DNA of 22,713 nt, from the NCBI GenBank assembly GCA_934149115.1, contig CAKPDW010000017.1:1-22713 (forward strand), written 5' to 3'. Below, one piece after another: positions 15,191 to 22,713 of this stretch (the first letter of the stretch is position 1; each line of letters begins with the position of its first letter). The notes beneath the pieces were generated by a model. The model made no database searches and had not been told where the DNA came from. It worked only from the letters and a program-made list of their open reading frames with translations. The position numbers were made by a program, and so were the translations under genes. Source of the stretch: an uncultured Clostridia bacterium. Lineage in GTDB: Bacteria > Bacillota > Clostridia > TANB77 > CAG-508.

Positions 15191-15219
15191 TTGTTATATC
15201 AGTTAAAATGTAGTATAAT
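15191..15219 (+). promoter_or_regulatory. Promoter of sua5
   Basis: TTGTTA (15191-15196), a 17-base spacer and a perfect TATAAT (15214-15219). The sequence around the -10, AAAATGTAGTA, recurs at the same place in the pth promoter. Confidence 0.75.
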
Positions 15220-15239
15220 AAACAAATGAGGAGTTTGAA

Positions 15240-16262
15240 ATGAGTAGAATTTATGATTGGAAAATTAATATAAATAAAAATGAGTTAGAAAATGTAGATG
15301 AAGCTTTAAATAAAAAAGAATTAATTGTTTTTCCTACTGAGACTGTTTATGGTATTGGTGCTAATGCTTTTGATGGAGAGGCTTGTAAAAAGATTTTTGT
15401 TGCAAAGGGAAGACCTTCTGATAATCCTCTTATTGTGCATGTTTCAGATAGAAAAATGTTGGATATGTGTGTGTCAGAGGTATCTCCGATTGAGGAGAAA
15501 TTGATTAATGATTTTATGCCTGGTCCTTTTACGTTAATTTTAAAGAAAAATGATATTATTCCATTAGAGGTTACGGCTGGGCTAGATACTGTTGCTGTTC
15601 GTATGCCTGATAATCATATTGCTAATGAAATTATTGCTAGTTTTGGAAAACCTATTGCTGCTCCTAGTGCAAATCAGTCTGGAAAACCAAGTGGAACTAG
15701 AATTTCTGATATAGAATCTGAATTAGGTGATAAGGTGTTTGCTTTAGTTGATGGTGGAAACACCGAGATTGGGCTGGAATCAACGGTTGTAAGGGTTGTT
15801 GATGATGTTCCAGTTATTCTAAGACCTGGTGCAGTAACAACTGATGATATTATAAAATCTGTTGGTAAGGTTAAGGTGGATGAACATGTTTTAAATGAGG
15901 TCGGTGAGAATGAGGTCGTTTTAAGTCCTGGAATGAAACATAAACATTATTCGCCTAAGACTAAGTGTGTAATGGTGGATATTGAAAATTCAGAAAAAAG
16001 AGAAGAATTTTTCGAAAAATATGAAGATAAAAAAATTTGTGTTTTAGGAATGGGAGATAATTATTCTAAAACACAAAATTATACATATTGGTCAATGGGA
16101 AAAAATTTGAATGAAGTTTCAAAAAATATATTTTCTCTTTTGAGAAAAGCAGATTGTTATGACTTTGATGTTGTTTTTATTGAAAGTGTTCCAACTGAAG
16201 GTGTAGGGCTTGCAGTTATGAACAGATTGATTAGAACTTGTGGATACAATGTAGTTAAATAG
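15240..16262 (+). CDS. sua5: L-threonylcarbamoyladenylate synthase (Sua5 type)
   Basis: Makes threonylcarbamoyl-AMP from threonine, bicarbonate and ATP, the first step of the t6A37 modification of ANN-decoding tRNAs. The 340 residues cover the full Sua5 form: the catalytic YrdC-like domain (about 1-205) with FPTETVYGIGANAF, KGRPSDNPL, PGPFTLIL, RMPD and PSANQSGKPSGT, a linker containing SPGMKHKHYSPK, and the C-terminal Sua5 domain to the end. GAGGAG (15228-15233) lies six bases before the ATG. It has its own promoter. It converges with the glycosyltransferase gene, and the two stop codons abut with no base between them and no terminator hairpin. Confidence 0.95.
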   Translation: MSRIYDWKININKNELENVDEALNKKELIVFPTETVYGIGANAFDGEACKKIFVAKGRPSDNPLIVHVSDRKMLDMCVSEVSPIEEKLINDFMPGPFTLILKKNDIIPLEVTAGLDTVAVRMPDNHIANEIIASFGKPIAAPSANQSGKPSGTRISDIESELGDKVFALVDGGNTEIGLESTVVRVVDDVPVILRPGAVTTDDIIKSVGKVKVDEHVLNEVGENEVVLSPGMKHKHYSPKTKCVMVDIENSEKREEFFEKYEDKKICVLGMGDNYSKTQNYTYWSMGKNLNEVSKNIFSLLRKADCYDFDVVFIESVPTEGVGLAVMNRLIRTCGYNVVK

Positions 16263-17300
16263 TTATTCTGAAAAGAGATTTGATTTTGTAGTGAATGTTG
16301 CCCTTAATTCAGGATGTGCTTCTCTATAATTTATTAATTTTACTTCTTCACGATAATCTTGATTTATTTGTGAGTACAAATCTTCTTTATCAGGAAATTT
16401 TGTCAGCAAAAATTTATATATACTATTGAATTTTAAATCCATTGTTTTTCTCTGTTCTTTTTTGTCATAGATCTCTAAGTAAGGGTAATCTAATTGTTTC
16501 CTTACATATAGTAGATAATTGAGAAATCTTATTGAGGTGTTAAATAGTGCATCTTCTTTTTTCTCTTTTTTGTATCTTATTAATAATTTTTCAAAAAATG
16601 CTAGTACATCTAAACTTAGATAATTGAAGCTAACTCGTATAAAGTATGCATCATATAAAACTTCACATATTAGTATTTGATTTGATACTGTTATTTCTGC
16701 TGGTGTTTGCAACATGGGATAGCTTATACATAGTTCTTGTTTATCTTTTAAGTATGATGTTTTTTCTAGCCAACTTTTCTTGATGATTTTATTCCAGAGA
16801 ATTAAGCTATTTTTAGCTATATGATCATCTGTTGATGATATGTAATCTTGATATTTAATATTATCCATAGTTAGTAGATTTTCTTCAGGGGATTCTTGTT
16901 GAATGTCATGAGGAGAGTACATAATATATTCAGATAAAGGAAAATGGTCGAAGACGAATATGTCTGAATCTTTTTGTTCTAATAATTCTACGAAATATTC
17001 GATTAGATTGTAACTCATCAAGCATCCTGGTTCAAAAAAAACAATATAATCTCCTTTTGCGTGTTGCATAGCTATTTGATGTACTTTGTGTTTTCCTTCT
17101 GCTTCACCAAAAAAAAGACTGACTCTAGAATCTCTTTTTACATATTTTTCTACAACTTTTGGTGTATTGTCAAATGAACCATCATCAACTAAAATTAATT
17201 CAATATTTTCATAGGTTTGTTTAAGTATGCTTTTTATGGTTTCTGTTACTGATATTTCATTATTAAACATTGGTATTATTATACTGACTAGTGGTTTCAT
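16263..17300 (-). CDS. Family 2 glycosyltransferase, DxD motif altered
   Basis: A 345-residue protein with the GT-A fold of family 2 glycosyltransferases, which move sugars from nucleotide-sugars to surface polymers. The N-terminus VSIIIPMFNNEISVTETIKSILKQTY and LILVDDGSFDNT (Asp39, Asp40) are typical. Where the metal-binding DxD is expected, after GDYIVF, the sequence reads FEPGC (89-93), so the usual aspartates are missing. The C-terminal 200 residues are not recognised and no membrane segment is obvious. The start follows GGAGG. It stands alone on the minus strand, with no other polysaccharide genes nearby, so its acceptor is unknown. It could be catalytically changed or inactive. Confidence 0.82.
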   Translation of the reverse strand: MKPLVSIIIPMFNNEISVTETIKSILKQTYENIELILVDDGSFDNTPKVVEKYVKRDSRVSLFFGEAEGKHKVHQIAMQHAKGDYIVFFEPGCLMSYNLIEYFVELLEQKDSDIFVFDHFPLSEYIMYSPHDIQQESPEENLLTMDNIKYQDYISSTDDHIAKNSLILWNKIIKKSWLEKTSYLKDKQELCISYPMLQTPAEITVSNQILICEVLYDAYFIRVSFNYLSLDVLAFFEKLLIRYKKEKKEDALFNTSIRFLNYLLYVRKQLDYPYLEIYDKKEQRKTMDLKFNSIYKFLLTKFPDKEDLYSQINQDYREEVKLINYREAHPELRATFTTKSNLFSE

Positions 17301-17365
17301 TATTATTCCTCCATTTATAAAATTACAAAAATTATTTTATAATATAAATTAAAAAAAAGCTATAC

Positions 17366-17394
17366 TTGTTAATTTCTTCAAAATGTAGTAAAAT
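17366..17394 (+). promoter_or_regulatory. Promoter of pth-rng-rimO
   Basis: TTGTTA (17366-17371), a 17-base spacer and TAAAAT (17389-17394). It is very like the sua5 promoter in both boxes and in the bases before the -10. Confidence 0.65.
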
Positions 17395-17426
17395 AAAACA
17401 ATAGTTTATAGTAGAGGTGGATAAAA

Positions 17427-17984
17427 ATGTATTTAATCATAGGTTTGGGAAATCCAGAACAAGATTATGCTAATACTCGTCATAATATGGGATTTGATGT
17501 GATAAATCAGATTGCTAAAAAATATGAAATAGAAGTTAATAAGAAAAAATTTAAAGGATTATTTGGAAAAGGTATAATTGAAAATGAACAAGTTATTTTA
17601 TTAAAACCTCAGACATTTATGAATTTGAGTGGAGAATCTGTTAGAGAAGTGATGGATTTTTATAAAATACCATTGGAAAACATTTTAGTTATTTATGATG
17701 ATATTGATTTAGAACCTGGAATTATTCGTATTAGAAAAAGTGGTGGACCGGGAACACATAATGGAATGAAATCAGTTGTTCAATGCTTAGGCGCTAGTAA
17801 TTTTTCTAGAGTTAGAGTTGGCATTGGTAAACCAAGAAATCATAGTGATTTGATTGAATATGTTATTGGTGCTATTCCAGAAGAAGATAAGGAAAAATTG
17901 AAAGCTGGAATTATGCAGGCAAGTGATGCAGTTTGTCTGATTTTAAAAGAAAATATTGATATTGCAATGAATAAATTTAATTGA
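17427..17984 (+). CDS. pth: Peptidyl-tRNA hydrolase
   Basis: Releases tRNA from peptidyl-tRNA lost from stalled ribosomes. The length of 185 residues is normal. GLGNPEQDYANTRHNMGF holds Asn9 and catalytic His19; KPQTFMNLSG (Asn66), YDDIDLEPG (Asp91) and GGPGTHNGMKS (Asn112) complete the active site. AGAGGTGG lies before the ATG. It is the first gene of a tight set: the rng ribosome binding site overlaps its stop codon and rng starts 11 bases later. In many Bacillota mfd follows pth; here it is rng. Confidence 0.97.
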   Translation: MYLIIGLGNPEQDYANTRHNMGFDVINQIAKKYEIEVNKKKFKGLFGKGIIENEQVILLKPQTFMNLSGESVREVMDFYKIPLENILVIYDDIDLEPGIIRIRKSGGPGTHNGMKSVVQCLGASNFSRVRVGIGKPRNHSDLIEYVIGAIPEEDKEKLKAGIMQASDAVCLILKENIDIAMNKFN

Positions 17985-17995
17985 GAGAGGATTAT

Positions 17996-19177
17996 ATGAA
18001 AGAGCTTATTGTTAGTGTTGAAGATGAAATTGAAAATATACTTTTAATTGAAGATGGAATCCTAGTAGAAAAATATGAAGATTCTAAATTTAAGAGAAGA
18101 CTTGAAGGAAATATTTATATTGGTAAAGTTCAAAATATTCTTCCTGGACTTCAAGCAGCATTTGTAAATGTTGGAGAAAATAAAAATGCTTTTATTCATT
18201 TGAAGGATGTGTTACCTAAGGTTGATGTTACTAAAAAGCAGGATGATAATACAGAAAAAAAGCAAATTACAGATGTTTTGAAAATAGGAATGCCAATTAT
18301 TGTTGAGATAAAAAGAGATAGTTATAATAAAAAAGGTGCAAGAGCATCAACACATATTAATTTACCTGGGAGGTATATTGTTTTATTACCTAATGCAGAT
18401 TTTGTTACTATTTCTCAAAAAATTGATGATAAAAAAGAAAGAGAAAGATTGAAAAATATTGTTAAAAGTTTATTGCCAAAGGGAATGGGAGCTATAGTAA
18501 GAACATCTGCAATTGATAAGGATGAGGAAGAATTAGAAAATGATTTAAAGAAACTAATAGAAAAATGGAATAAGATTATTAAGTATACTTTTGATGAAAA
18601 TGATTTTCCTAAACTTATTTCTAAAGCTGATGAAATGATTGATAAATTATTAACAGATTTAATTGATAAAGATTTAAAAAAGATATATGTTAATTCATTA
18701 GAATTGAAAAATAGAATTTCTGAAAAATTGGATAGCTTGGATAAGAATGATGTTGAGATAATTTGTGATATTGAAAAAGTAATGATTAAGTATAATTTGA
18801 CTAAACAGATTGAAATTTCACAGAATCGAAAGATTTGGCTGAAAAGTGGAGGTTTTATTACTATTGATAAAACAGAAGCTTTGACTGCTATTGATGTTAA
18901 TTCTGCTAGATTTACTGGAAAATTAAATCTGGAAGAAACAGCTTTTTTGATAAATACTGAAGCTGCAGTTGAAATAGCGAAACAAATTAGATTGAGAGAT
19001 ATTGGTGGAATTATTGTTATTGATTTTATTGATTTACATGATGAGGAACATAAGAAAAAATTGGTTAAGATTTTTTTAGAAGAATTAAATAAAGAAAGAA
19101 CAAGGGTGCAGATAGAAGGTTTTACTAAATTAAATTTATTAGAGCTAACTAGAAAGCATATGTATAGTGATGGATAG
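17996..19177 (+). CDS. rng: Ribonuclease E/G family protein, short form
   Basis: Endoribonuclease of the RNase E/G family, cutting AU-rich single-stranded RNA. It has 393 residues from the ATG at 17996, preceded by GAGAGAGG; a TTG at 17981 in the same frame overlaps the pth stop and is not the start. An S1 RNA-binding domain (about 37-118), the 5'-sensor and the DNase I-like catalytic region are present, with Asp300 in TAIDVNS and Asp343 in VIDFID, 43 residues apart as in E. coli RNase E. The protein stops at TRKHMYSDG, just where family members continue into the zinc-link CPxCxG motif, which is absent. The rimO ribosome binding site overlaps its stop codon. Confidence 0.92.
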   Translation: MKELIVSVEDEIENILLIEDGILVEKYEDSKFKRRLEGNIYIGKVQNILPGLQAAFVNVGENKNAFIHLKDVLPKVDVTKKQDDNTEKKQITDVLKIGMPIIVEIKRDSYNKKGARASTHINLPGRYIVLLPNADFVTISQKIDDKKERERLKNIVKSLLPKGMGAIVRTSAIDKDEEELENDLKKLIEKWNKIIKYTFDENDFPKLISKADEMIDKLLTDLIDKDLKKIYVNSLELKNRISEKLDSLDKNDVEIICDIEKVMIKYNLTKQIEISQNRKIWLKSGGFITIDKTEALTAIDVNSARFTGKLNLEETAFLINTEAAVEIAKQIRLRDIGGIIVIDFIDLHDEEHKKKLVKIFLEELNKERTRVQIEGFTKLNLLELTRKHMYSDG

Positions 19178-19185
19178 GAGTTTAT

Positions 19186-20493
19186 ATGAAAGTAGGATTT
19201 ATATCATTAGGTTGTAGTAAAAATTTAATTGATACAGAAATGGGAATGTCTGTATTGAAAAATCATGAGTTTGAAATAGTAAATAATCCAGAAGAAGCAG
19301 AAATGATTATTGTAAACACGTGTGGATTTATAGAATCAGCAAAAGAAGAAGCTATTAATACTATTTTGGAAATGGCGGAGTATAAAAATAAAAATTGTAA
19401 ATATTTAATTGCTATGGGATGTTTGGTTAAAAGATACAAAGATGAATTAAAAAAAGCTATTCCAGAGGTCGATTTATGGATTAGTATTGATGAATATAAG
19501 GATTTTTGGAAAAAGATTGCTGAGTTAATTCATGATGATTCGGATTTTGATAATTATATGTCTTATAGAAATAGGGTTATTTCTACTGGTCAAAAAATGG
19601 CATACTTAAAAATTGCTGAAGGTTGTGATAATTTCTGTACATATTGTGCGATTCCATATATAAGAGGAAGGTTTGAGAGTAGAAAATTTGAAGATATAAT
19701 TGAAGATGCTAAAGAATTAGCTGAACAAGGATATGAGGAAATTATTTTAATTGCTCAAGATACTAGTAAATATGGAATTGATTTATATGGAAAATATAGA
19801 TTGCCAGAATTACTTAAAAAGTTATGTGAGATTGATAAAATTAAATGGATTAGATTTTTGTATGCATATCCTGAAAGTATTACTGATGAATTATTGAATG
19901 TTGTTAAAGAGGAAAAAAAGATTTGCAATTATTTTGATATTCCTATTCAACATTTTTCTGATGAGATATTAAAAAGAATGAACAGAAAGACAGCTGGTAA
20001 GGATATTGTTAATGTTATTAATAAGATTAGAAATAATATTCCTGATGCTATTATTAGAACAAGTTTAATTGTTGGTTTTCCTGGAGAAACTGAGGAGGAT
20101 TTTGTGATTTTGGAAGAAGCGGTTAAAACTTTAAGGTTTGACAGATTAGGATGTTTTACATATTCAAAAGAAGAAGGAACTCCAGCTGAAAAATTTGAGA
20201 ACCAGATTCATCCAAGAACTAAACAAAAAAGAAGAAACATTATTATGAATATTCAAAATGAAATTTCTAAAGAAAAAATGAATGAGAAAATTGGTAATGA
20301 ATACGAAGTTTTAATTGAGAAAATTTCTGATGATGGTTTATTTTATGAAGGAAGATCATATATGGATTCACCTGATACTGATGGAGTTATTTATGTTAGT
20401 GGAATGAAGAATGATGATGATTTAATAGGAAAGTTTGTTAAAGTTAAAATTGTAAATAGTAGTGATTATGACTTGATTGGAGAAATTGAATAA
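19186..20493 (+). CDS. rimO: Ribosomal protein S12 methylthiotransferase RimO
   Basis: Radical SAM enzyme that methylthiolates an aspartate of ribosomal protein S12. The 435 residues contain the N-terminal methylthiotransferase domain with Cys10, Cys46 and Cys79 for one 4Fe-4S cluster, the radical SAM domain with Cys147, Cys151 and Cys154 (EGCDNFCTYCAIP), and a C-terminal TRAM domain (about 370-435). SLGCSKNLIDTE at the start and IPYIRG after the cluster favour RimO over MiaB. TAGGAG (19175-19180) overlaps the rng stop, and the ATG follows after five bases. It is the last gene of the pth-rng-rimO unit and is closed by a terminator at 20579. Confidence 0.95.
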   Translation: MKVGFISLGCSKNLIDTEMGMSVLKNHEFEIVNNPEEAEMIIVNTCGFIESAKEEAINTILEMAEYKNKNCKYLIAMGCLVKRYKDELKKAIPEVDLWISIDEYKDFWKKIAELIHDDSDFDNYMSYRNRVISTGQKMAYLKIAEGCDNFCTYCAIPYIRGRFESRKFEDIIEDAKELAEQGYEEIILIAQDTSKYGIDLYGKYRLPELLKKLCEIDKIKWIRFLYAYPESITDELLNVVKEEKKICNYFDIPIQHFSDEILKRMNRKTAGKDIVNVINKIRNNIPDAIIRTSLIVGFPGETEEDFVILEEAVKTLRFDRLGCFTYSKEEGTPAEKFENQIHPRTKQKRRNIIMNIQNEISKEKMNEKIGNEYEVLIEKISDDGLFYEGRSYMDSPDTDGVIYVSGMKNDDDLIGKFVKVKIVNSSDYDLIGEIE

Positions 20494-20578
20494 AATATTT
20501 TGAAATATGATGATAAGTAAAAAAGTTATAGATTTTTGTGCTAATTGTTATATTGGAAATGAAGTGTTTTGAGACAAT

Positions 20579-20614
20579 AAAAAAAGCAGATGTTATTAAC
20601 ATTTGCTTTTTTTT
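20579..20614 (+). terminator. Bidirectional terminator between rimO and the minus-strand unknown gene
   Basis: AAGCAGATGTT pairs with AACATTTGCTT (one G-T pair) over a three-base loop, with an A-run on the left and T8 on the right, so it can act in both directions. It overlaps the stop codon of the minus-strand gene by two bases. Confidence 0.85.
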
Positions 20615-21005
20615 AAAAATCTCTTTCGCGACCTTTTTCAGGTTGAGCTTTCTTTTCTATATTTTCTTTTGTTTCTTTTGATATAGAATTTTTTGTTTGT
20701 TTTAAAGAATCTTTGGGTACTTTGAAGGGATTGGAAGAATCTTTTTCGTCTTCAGGAATTCTTAACATTTCCTCCTCAATACCATATAATGAATTTTCAC
20801 TTTCATTAAAAGCACGTTCTATTCTCCAAATTTCTTCTGCTGATGTGTTTGTTGATTCTGCTAATTTTGAAATTTTTTCTTCTGTATCAATTTCTTCAGA
20901 AGAAGTAACTTCAACATCAGGAGAATTAATCATGTAATAAAGTGAACTATTTTTAATTCTATGTATTAACTTTTGTAAAAAAGATTGTTTTTCCATTGTT
21001 TTCAT
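20613..21005 (-). CDS. Hypothetical protein, small charged
   Basis: A 130-residue protein I do not recognise. It starts MKTMEKQSFLQKLIHRIKN, a basic amphipathic stretch, then has an acidic Ser/Glu-rich middle (about 35-90) with TSAEEIWRIERAFNESE, which may be helical, and ends in a Lys/Glu-rich probably disordered tail. There is no signal peptide or membrane segment. The frame extends to 21026 with further possible starts, but AAAGGA stands nine bases before the ATG at 21005, so that start is chosen. It lies divergent from scpB and shares a terminator with rimO. Codon use is like its neighbours, so it is probably a real gene. Confidence 0.65.
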   Translation of the reverse strand: MKTMEKQSFLQKLIHRIKNSSLYYMINSPDVEVTSSEEIDTEEKISKLAESTNTSAEEIWRIERAFNESENSLYGIEEEMLRIPEDEKDSSNPFKVPKDSLKQTKNSISKETKENIEKKAQPEKGRERDF

Positions 21006-21106
21006 ATTTTTCATTCCTTTCAACAATACATGTAAATTATAACATCAAACACCTATAAAATCAATACTTTTTACAAATTTTGTTTTAAATGTATCCTTTA
21101 TTTTTC

Positions 21107-21135
21107 TTGACATTGATTTTTTTTCGTGTGATAAT
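21107..21135 (+). promoter_or_regulatory. Promoter of scpB
   Basis: A perfect TTGACA (21107-21112), a 17-base spacer and GATAAT (21130-21135), 36 bases before the scpB ATG. Confidence 0.75.
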
Positions 21136-21171
21136 TAAGTATAGTTATAAATTATTAAGGAAGGTTTGACT

Positions 21172-21780
21172 ATGAAAATTGAGAATGCAAAATCAATAAT
21201 AGAATCAATACTTTTTGCTGCAGGTAGGGTTGTTACGCTTTCTGAGATTGCTAAAATTTTGGAGATGACGCCAGCAGAAGCGGAAACTATTATTGAAAGT
21301 TATATAAATGATTGTAAAGATGAGAGTAGAGGAATTGATGTAATTAGAGTTAATGATGGGTATCAACTTACAACTAAAAAGAGTTCATATGATTATTTAG
21401 TTCAACTTTTTGATAATAGATCTAAGCCATCTTTATCTCAACCTGCTATGGAGACTTTATCTATAATTGCATATAATCCTAATATAACTCGTGCTGAAAT
21501 AGAGGCAATAAGAGGTGTTAATTCTGATGGTACTTTGTATAGATTAACAGAATATAACTTAATTGAAAGTGCTGGAAAACTTGATGCACCTGGCCGACCA
21601 ACAATGTATAGAACTACAGAAAATTTTCTAAAATCGTTTGGTATTAAGTCATTAGATGATTTACCAGAACTTCCACGTTATAAATTAGATGAAAATGAGC
21701 AAATTGTGCTTGAGGAAGTTCAAAATATGAATGTTACTCAAAATGATATTGAAAATAAGGAGGAAAACCAAGCAATTTAG
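21172..21780 (+). CDS. scpB: Segregation and condensation protein B
   Basis: ScpB is the winged-helix subunit of the SMC-ScpA-ScpB condensin, which organises and segregates chromosomes. The 202 residues show the family start IIESILFAAGRVVTLSEIAK, LTTKKSSYDYL, PSLSQPAMETLSIIAYNPNITRAEIEAIRGVNSDGTL and DAPGRPTMYRTTENFL, then an acidic tail. AAGGAAGG lies seven bases before the ATG at 21172; a TTG six bases upstream in frame is less likely. scpA, which often precedes it, is not next to it here: a promoter and an unrelated minus-strand gene lie upstream. The membrane-anchored unknown gene follows after 14 bases and is probably cotranscribed. Confidence 0.95.
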   Translation: MKIENAKSIIESILFAAGRVVTLSEIAKILEMTPAEAETIIESYINDCKDESRGIDVIRVNDGYQLTTKKSSYDYLVQLFDNRSKPSLSQPAMETLSIIAYNPNITRAEIEAIRGVNSDGTLYRLTEYNLIESAGKLDAPGRPTMYRTTENFLKSFGIKSLDDLPELPRYKLDENEQIVLEEVQNMNVTQNDIENKEENQAI

Positions 21781-21794
21781 ATTGGATAGGGATT

Positions 21795-22454
21795 ATGAGA
21801 AGGAGAAAGAAAAAAAGTTTTACTAATATTTTATTATTAATTTTTCTTATTGCATTAATTGTGGTTGCTTACTTTTTGTATGGCGGATATAAAGAGAAAG
21901 CAAAACAGGATAAAATTGAAAATGCGAATTTAATAGAAATAGATTATGGAAGTGATGTTGTTCAGATTGGAAATACAAAGGCAGGAGATATATTAGATAC
22001 TTTTATTGGAGCATTTAATGAACATGATGGTGCTACTGTTGCTTCTATTATGGATTTAGTTGCAAATTATATTTATAAACAGTGTGAAAGTGATGGTAGT
22101 AATTTTGATGAGAAATATGTTGAAATTTTATCTAATCCATCTGGGTATGATAATTTGTTAGAAATGCAATATGAATTGAAAGCAGAGGAAAATGCGACTA
22201 TACAAGCAATTAATTCTTTTAATGTTCAATTAACATTAGTTGATCATTCTGATATACAAAGTACAAGTAAATATTTAGCTAAAATGACTGCTAAAATTAG
22301 GACTGTTGTTCCAGAAGAAAAGATTGATGAAGTTGATAATTTAGAGTTTTTATTGCTTAAGAAAAATGATGCTTATTATATTATGGATTATTATTTAGCT
22401 GATGATAATAAAACAAATAATTCAGAGGTAGAGAATTCAGAATTAGAGAGTTAG
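21795..22454 (+). CDS. Hypothetical membrane-anchored protein
   Basis: A 219-residue protein I cannot assign. A very basic N-terminus (MRRRKKKS) is followed by one membrane segment (about 10-30), giving a predicted outward-facing domain of about 185 residues. That domain has an alpha/beta look, with DILDTFIGAFNEHDGATVASIMDL (read as two parts) near residues 65-90 and a C-terminal strand region ending in FLLLKKNDAYYIMDYYLAD, reminiscent of nuclear transport factor 2-like or DUF4878-type lipoprotein folds, but this is only a guess. The tail is rich in Asn, Glu and Ser. TAGGGAT stands before the ATG. It is probably cotranscribed with scpB and ends at a terminator. Confidence 0.8.
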   Translation: MRRRKKKSFTNILLLIFLIALIVVAYFLYGGYKEKAKQDKIENANLIEIDYGSDVVQIGNTKAGDILDTFIGAFNEHDGATVASIMDLVANYIYKQCESDGSNFDEKYVEILSNPSGYDNLLEMQYELKAEENATIQAINSFNVQLTLVDHSDIQSTSKYLAKMTAKIRTVVPEEKIDEVDNLEFLLLKKNDAYYIMDYYLADDNKTNNSEVENSELES

Positions 22455-22458
22455 TACC

Positions 22459-22495
22459 AAAAAGAGTCGAGTTAGTTTTTAACTTGACTTTTTTT
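22459..22495 (+). terminator. Terminator of the scpB unit
   Basis: AGTCGAGTTA pairs with TAACTTGACT (one G-T pair), flanked by A5 and T7. It starts five bases after the stop of the membrane-anchored protein. Confidence 0.88.
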
Positions 22496-22593
22496 GTATA
22501 AAAGTAGTGAACAAAGATGTGATTTTAGAATATTTTAAAGTTTTAAGTGTGCAATTAAAAGCATATTTTTTTTATTAAATCATATAAATAGTA

Positions 22594-22620
22594 TTGACAA
22601 TTTGTAGAAAAAGGTATAAA
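22594..22620 (+). promoter_or_regulatory. Promoter of groES
   Basis: A perfect TTGACA (22594-22599) is followed by TATAAA at 22615-22620 (15-base spacer) or TAAATT at 22617-22622 (17 bases). The CIRCE operator begins right after it, as in other HrcA-controlled promoters. Confidence 0.75.
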
Positions 22621-22623
22621 TTA

Positions 22624-22650
22624 TTAGCAAGCTCAAATAAAGAGTGCTAA
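22624..22650 (+). promoter_or_regulatory. CIRCE operator (HrcA site) with an imperfect left arm
   Basis: The right arm GAGTGCTAA (22642-22650) is perfect. The left arm TTAGCAAGC (22624-22632) matches seven of nine consensus bases, and the spacing of nine bases is exact. HrcA repression of groES-groEL, relieved on heat shock, is the known role of this element. Confidence 0.88.
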
Positions 22651-22670
22651 TTTTGAAGGAGGTAGTAAAA

Positions 22671-22713
22671 ATGATAAAACCATTAACAGACAAAGTTTTA
22701 ATTAAAATGAAAG
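22671..22713 (+). CDS. groES: Co-chaperonin GroES, 5' end (partial)
   Basis: Only 14 codons are inside the window. They read MIKPLTDKVLIKMK, the usual start of GroES, the 10-kDa lid of the GroEL folding chamber. AAGGAGG (22656-22662) lies eight bases upstream, and the CIRCE operator and a TTGACA promoter stand before it, which supports the call. groEL is expected downstream. Confidence 0.93.
   Translation, partial: MIKPLTDKVLIKMK

Noticed and set aside
5914..22520. The 12-mer TGAACAAAGATG at 5914-5925 (before plsX) and 22509-22520 (before groES)
   Set aside because: It is a short AT-rich match with no shared extension or structure. Two occurrences in this window are not enough to call a site.

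Overview
The window comes from a very AT-rich, Gram-positive Bacillota genome, most likely a clostridium-like organism. The grounds are a class C sortase with LPxTG pilins, a plsX-acpP-rnc cluster, an M18 aminopeptidase, ScpB, CIRCE-controlled groES, strong AGGAGG ribosome binding sites and T/A-ending codons. TGA is used as a normal stop (yitT, ogg, pth), so the code is standard. No tRNA, rRNA, transposase or CRISPR array was seen.

Layout. 1-180 is the 3' end of tuf, closed by a strong terminator. 443-5706 is a pilus locus: a class C sortase, then one 1413-codon frame that joins two complete LPxTG pilins, a tip-like protein and a backbone-like protein. 5986-9230 holds plsX, acpP, rnc and an Elp3-like radical SAM protein (lipid precursor supply and RNA processing). 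9288-15049 holds yitT, ogg, an M18 aminopeptidase and, on the minus strand, a MurE-family ligase. Two clusters of long hairpin repeats (10133-10438 and 12915-13414) lie between these genes. 15240-22454 is mostly housekeeping: sua5, a family 2 glycosyltransferase (minus strand), pth-rng-rimO, a small minus-strand unknown, scpB and an unknown membrane-anchored protein. The window ends in the groES promoter, CIRCE operator and first codons.

Most notable features. (1) The hairpin repeats: two copies 3.1 kb apart share identical outer arms of 34 and 38 nt but carry unrelated, perfectly self-complementary middle stems. A second type, with a different outer arm, shares the same apex and junction motifs and forms a tandem array. 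(2) Around both clusters the silent codon positions become almost entirely T or G on the plus strand, whichever strand is coding, and the effect weakens with distance. (3) The pilin polyprotein has a complete sorting signal at residues 800-830, then an internal ribosome binding site and a second signal peptide. A one-base change in an A5 tract would separate the two genes. Together, (1) and (2) suggest that the repeats mark sites of some strand-specific DNA process; this is inference.
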